Positions 61,133 to 64,000 of a DNA stretch of 64,000 nt are shown here, piece after piece. The notes under the pieces were generated by a model, which did no database searches, had not been told where the DNA came from, and saw only the letters and a list, made by a program, of their open reading frames with translations. The DNA lies in NCBI GenBank assembly GCA_006937955.1, contig SSNP01000309.1, positions 248,001 through 312,000 on the forward strand, given 5' to 3'. Source of the stretch: Pachypanchax playfairii (taxonomy: Eukaryota > Chordata > Actinopteri > Cyprinodontiformes > Aplocheilidae). The translations under genes were made by a program, and so were the position numbers. The first letter of the stretch is position 1; each line of letters starts with the position of its first letter.

Positions 61133-64000
61133 CTTTTTTGTGTCAATAAATAAATATGGATTTCATCAAACTTGATTCATAAACCTGTCAAATCAGTTGC
61201 AAAGTCTAAAAAGTAAAAGTAAAGCAGTTAAATACAGAATTTAGTCATCAAGGGATTTCTTATCACATGGATCCTGCAATTATTCCCTAACTCCCTTCTG
61301 ACTGCGAGATAAAGACCTTATTAAAATCTGGATGATGTGGAGCAACAGGTTGTTAGAGTGCCGGTTACTGCAGACCAGATCCAGCTGTTTGGACATTTTC
61401 AGAACTTTCCAAAGTTCGACAAAAAGGGACACCTAAAACTGAAAATGGACAAAAAGTAATATTCAGCAACAGAATTTTTTAACAGCTATTTTTCAGTAAA
61501 GAAGCTACTCATTCTTTTTTCTCTGCAAACACAGCAGCTGCCAGTTCAAGCCTTTTCATGTCCTTTTTTTGCTTTTTAGTGGCCAAATTAACACCACCAG
61601 ATGTGTTGGCATTTCCTAACAACCTTCTTGCTTCGGTTTATACTTTTCTGTCCTACATTTCTACACAAGCCATACCAAGAAATGAATGTCATTTTGCACA
61701 GGTGTTTTAGTAATGCCTGCTGATAACGGCCTGTAGCTATGCTGCGACAGGTTTGTTGGTTTAACAACCATAGTTTGGAAGTATTTTCCTGTGTGAGATT
61801 ATTTTATTTGAGAAATGTTGTTAATTGAACATGAAGAAAGTCTTGTAGTTGCAGAGAGACAGCTTGTACTTACTGATACAATCTGTTATCTGTAATGACA
61901 CTGGATGAGCTCTGTTCTTTTTGGGGTTGAAATTGCAGGTCAGGCCAGTGGCTTAGCTGTAATAGTGTTCTATTGACATGTTGCATGAACCAGTTTATGG
62001 TTTCTAACTTCTAAATCCAGTTAGTCAGACATGTGTTATAATCCAGTAAATTCAATAATTAACAAGGAATTCAAGTTATTTACTTTATTAATCCAGATAT
62101 AACTTTCTGATGGACGTGTCCAAATATGCAACAATCATAAGCTTTTAACATGCAGGACCTTCTGAAATAACATCAGTGTTTTCTGAATTTTTCTGCTTCA
62201 TTCTTCATATCAATTATTAGTCATATCATTTTAACATCCCTGTATTTTTTTTCTTTGATAAGATTCTTTTATTTTAACTCATGTGGTAAAAGATAGGAGT
62301 CAGCCTCTGAGATTTTATGGCAAATATGAAGCTCAGCAAAGGGCATAAAATGTTTGTGATTGCCTTCAAAAAAGCATCGCTGTAGTGATGAAATTCTTTG
62401 TCTCCTCATGTGTGACATTGGAATCTATCCGAAGGGCATGAATATAATCTTTTTTCCTTCTTCCATCGCTAGTGCTTTTCTCTAACCTTCAACATGAAAA
62501 TCGCTTTTGTTCCTGACACTGGAAAAGCCTTGATTTGTTTCCTATCAGATAAAAAATGATAATGGAATAAAAGAGTGTGATGGCACGGAAATATGCATAA
62601 GTCAGTGCAGGAAGAAGAATCTCATAAAGTATTGCATTTCATTTGGATGATATGTGAACACTCGTGTTGTGCTGCTGATAGGTGACACGCTCCTTTGAGG
62701 GATCAATTTGAAGTCACAGTGATACATTAAAACCAAAATATAAATCTGAAATGACTAATTCATAAAAAAGTTGTGTCCAATCATTACACAGCAGCTTTTA
62801 ATTTAAACTGATTTTCTGTTTTCATTGCTTGTTGAGACTAAAGGAGTCTGTCTAAAAACGCAGAAATTCTCTTAATTTGAGACAACAGAATAAATGTAGA
62901 AACATTTGGTTGATAGCTGCCTGCTAGCTCAGTAATGTTTCTTGACTTGGATGATTTCCTAACTGAAGTAAAGATCTTACCCCAACATTACAAATTGCAG
63001 TCGTGTTTTAAACCAACCAGACTTTGTCTTGATCAGTAGCTCATTAGATTTTGAAAAGGCCTTTCAAAGTTTTTTTTTTTTTTTGGACTTTGTTTGTTTT
63101 TTTAAGAATCTAGTCTTTGTAACTGGCCATGACAGCTGTGAGCATTAAACATTACAAAAGGTGGAAGACAAAGAAGAATCTAGAACAGATGAATCTTTTC
63201 ATCTACTGTATTTCAAAGCATGTCTTTGCAAAATAAAATAAAACATTCAGTAAAAACCCAACAGAAGGACTGAAACTGGACCTGAAAAGTTAAGGGTTTT
63301 GGCTTTGTTGTGATTTAACTTGTTAGTGCTGAAATATTAGCAGTGGGAATGTTCAGGACCTCACGAAGATGTGAAGATGTCACAGCTTTCACACGGTAAT
63401 GCTTGTGGACTTCAGCATAAACAACGCTAATCTTATTTAAAAAAAAAAAAACACTTGTGAAACCTACAAAAATTAAACATTTGAGAATAAATACCTGACA
63501 AAGATTTCAATTAAATGCATAAATGAATGCATGAACACAAAGCAAAACAAGTGTGAACCTTTCACAATAAAAGTTGTAATAAACTTTGTGTTTTGTTCAT
63601 CTTTTCAGTGTTTGTTGGAAACTGATATTGTTTGCTCAATGATTCTGTGGCAGAGATCACCAGCTGTTTTTCCCCTTCCAGGTGAAAATGTCTAATGTGG
63701 TTTCTCGTGTTAGTCCTGTCAAACCTTTAACAGTGTGTTATTAATTAACATTAATAGAAACTATTTTTTTAACATTTTAAAATTGATTTGGGAACAATTA
63801 GTTTATCACCAGTAAGTATTTTTCATTTGTCAGATTGTTAAAATGCTAACTGGTTCTTTGCTAAGTTGTCATGTGTAGACATAGTGTTCACCCCTTGAAT
63901 TTAGACTTTTTATAAAATATTGTAATAATTCAAAGGGGTGAGAGATGCAAGCAAACTGAAACAATCTGGAAAAGCAGCCAAAGTTCAAAACGTTAAAAAG

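Larger units (their letters stand above)
60262..64000. other. No gene seen; AT-rich DNA with two X-box-like palindromes
   Basis: AT-rich sequence with poly-T at 63070-63083 and poly-A at 63439-63451. Two RFX-type sites are annotated separately. A low-homopolymer patch at about 62380-62700 looks like possible conserved non-coding DNA. No exon or transposon end was recognised. Confidence 0.45.

Overview
This window looks like non-coding DNA from a ray-finned (teleost) fish. It is AT-rich and has no bacterial-style gene packing, no dense ORFs, and no complete protein-coding gene. The organism call rests on the repeats: Tc1-like, PIF/Harbinger-like, hAT-like and pogo/Tigger-like DNA transposons, L2- and Rex1-like LINE fragments, and a degenerate interspersed repeat of a type common in fish. 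Nearly all ORFs longer than 60 codons are chance readings of this DNA or sit inside these repeats. No tRNA, rRNA or CRISPR array was found.

The one credible piece of a host gene is a first coding exon on the minus strand at 33642-33591. It encodes a signal-peptide-like start (MMLRVVLVLGALVGISQ) followed directly by a GTAAGAG splice donor, giving a phase-1 intron. It sits in a CpG-rich stretch with a plausible promoter and 5' UTR out to about 33850. The rest of that gene would lie to the left, in or beyond the 33.6 kb read here as intron; no second exon was recognised.

Layout: 1-10.8 kb is sparse intron-like DNA with purine-rich tracts. An L2-like LINE 3' end lies at 10.83-11.30 kb, then plain DNA to 23.4 kb. 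From 23.4 to 26.7 kb is a repeat cluster: a Harbinger derivative with a MADF/Myb-like gene remnant, a pogo/Tigger-like element, a second LINE type, another L2-like 3' end and an interspersed repeat. An 11-bp minisatellite (31.4 kb) and a poly-C tract with an assembly gap (32.0 kb) precede the first exon at 33.6 kb. A truncated Tc1 element lies at 35.2-35.9 kb, a perfect 22-bp inverted repeat at 38.1 kb and a decayed Rex1-like reverse transcriptase at 41.1-42.2 kb. At 48.4-50.4 kb a second Tc1-family element with both ends lies next to a second Harbinger-type element with an open Myb-like reading frame. An hAT element with a perfect 8-bp target duplication is at 59.4-60.3 kb, followed by two RFX X-box-like palindromes at 60.47 and 61.12 kb.

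There is no gene set working as a system here. The interest lies in the transposon biology (ends and target duplications that can be read directly, two Harbinger derivatives that keep only the DNA-binding gene) and in the isolated first exon. No undescribed biological system could be supported. Family names come from motif recognition without database searches.
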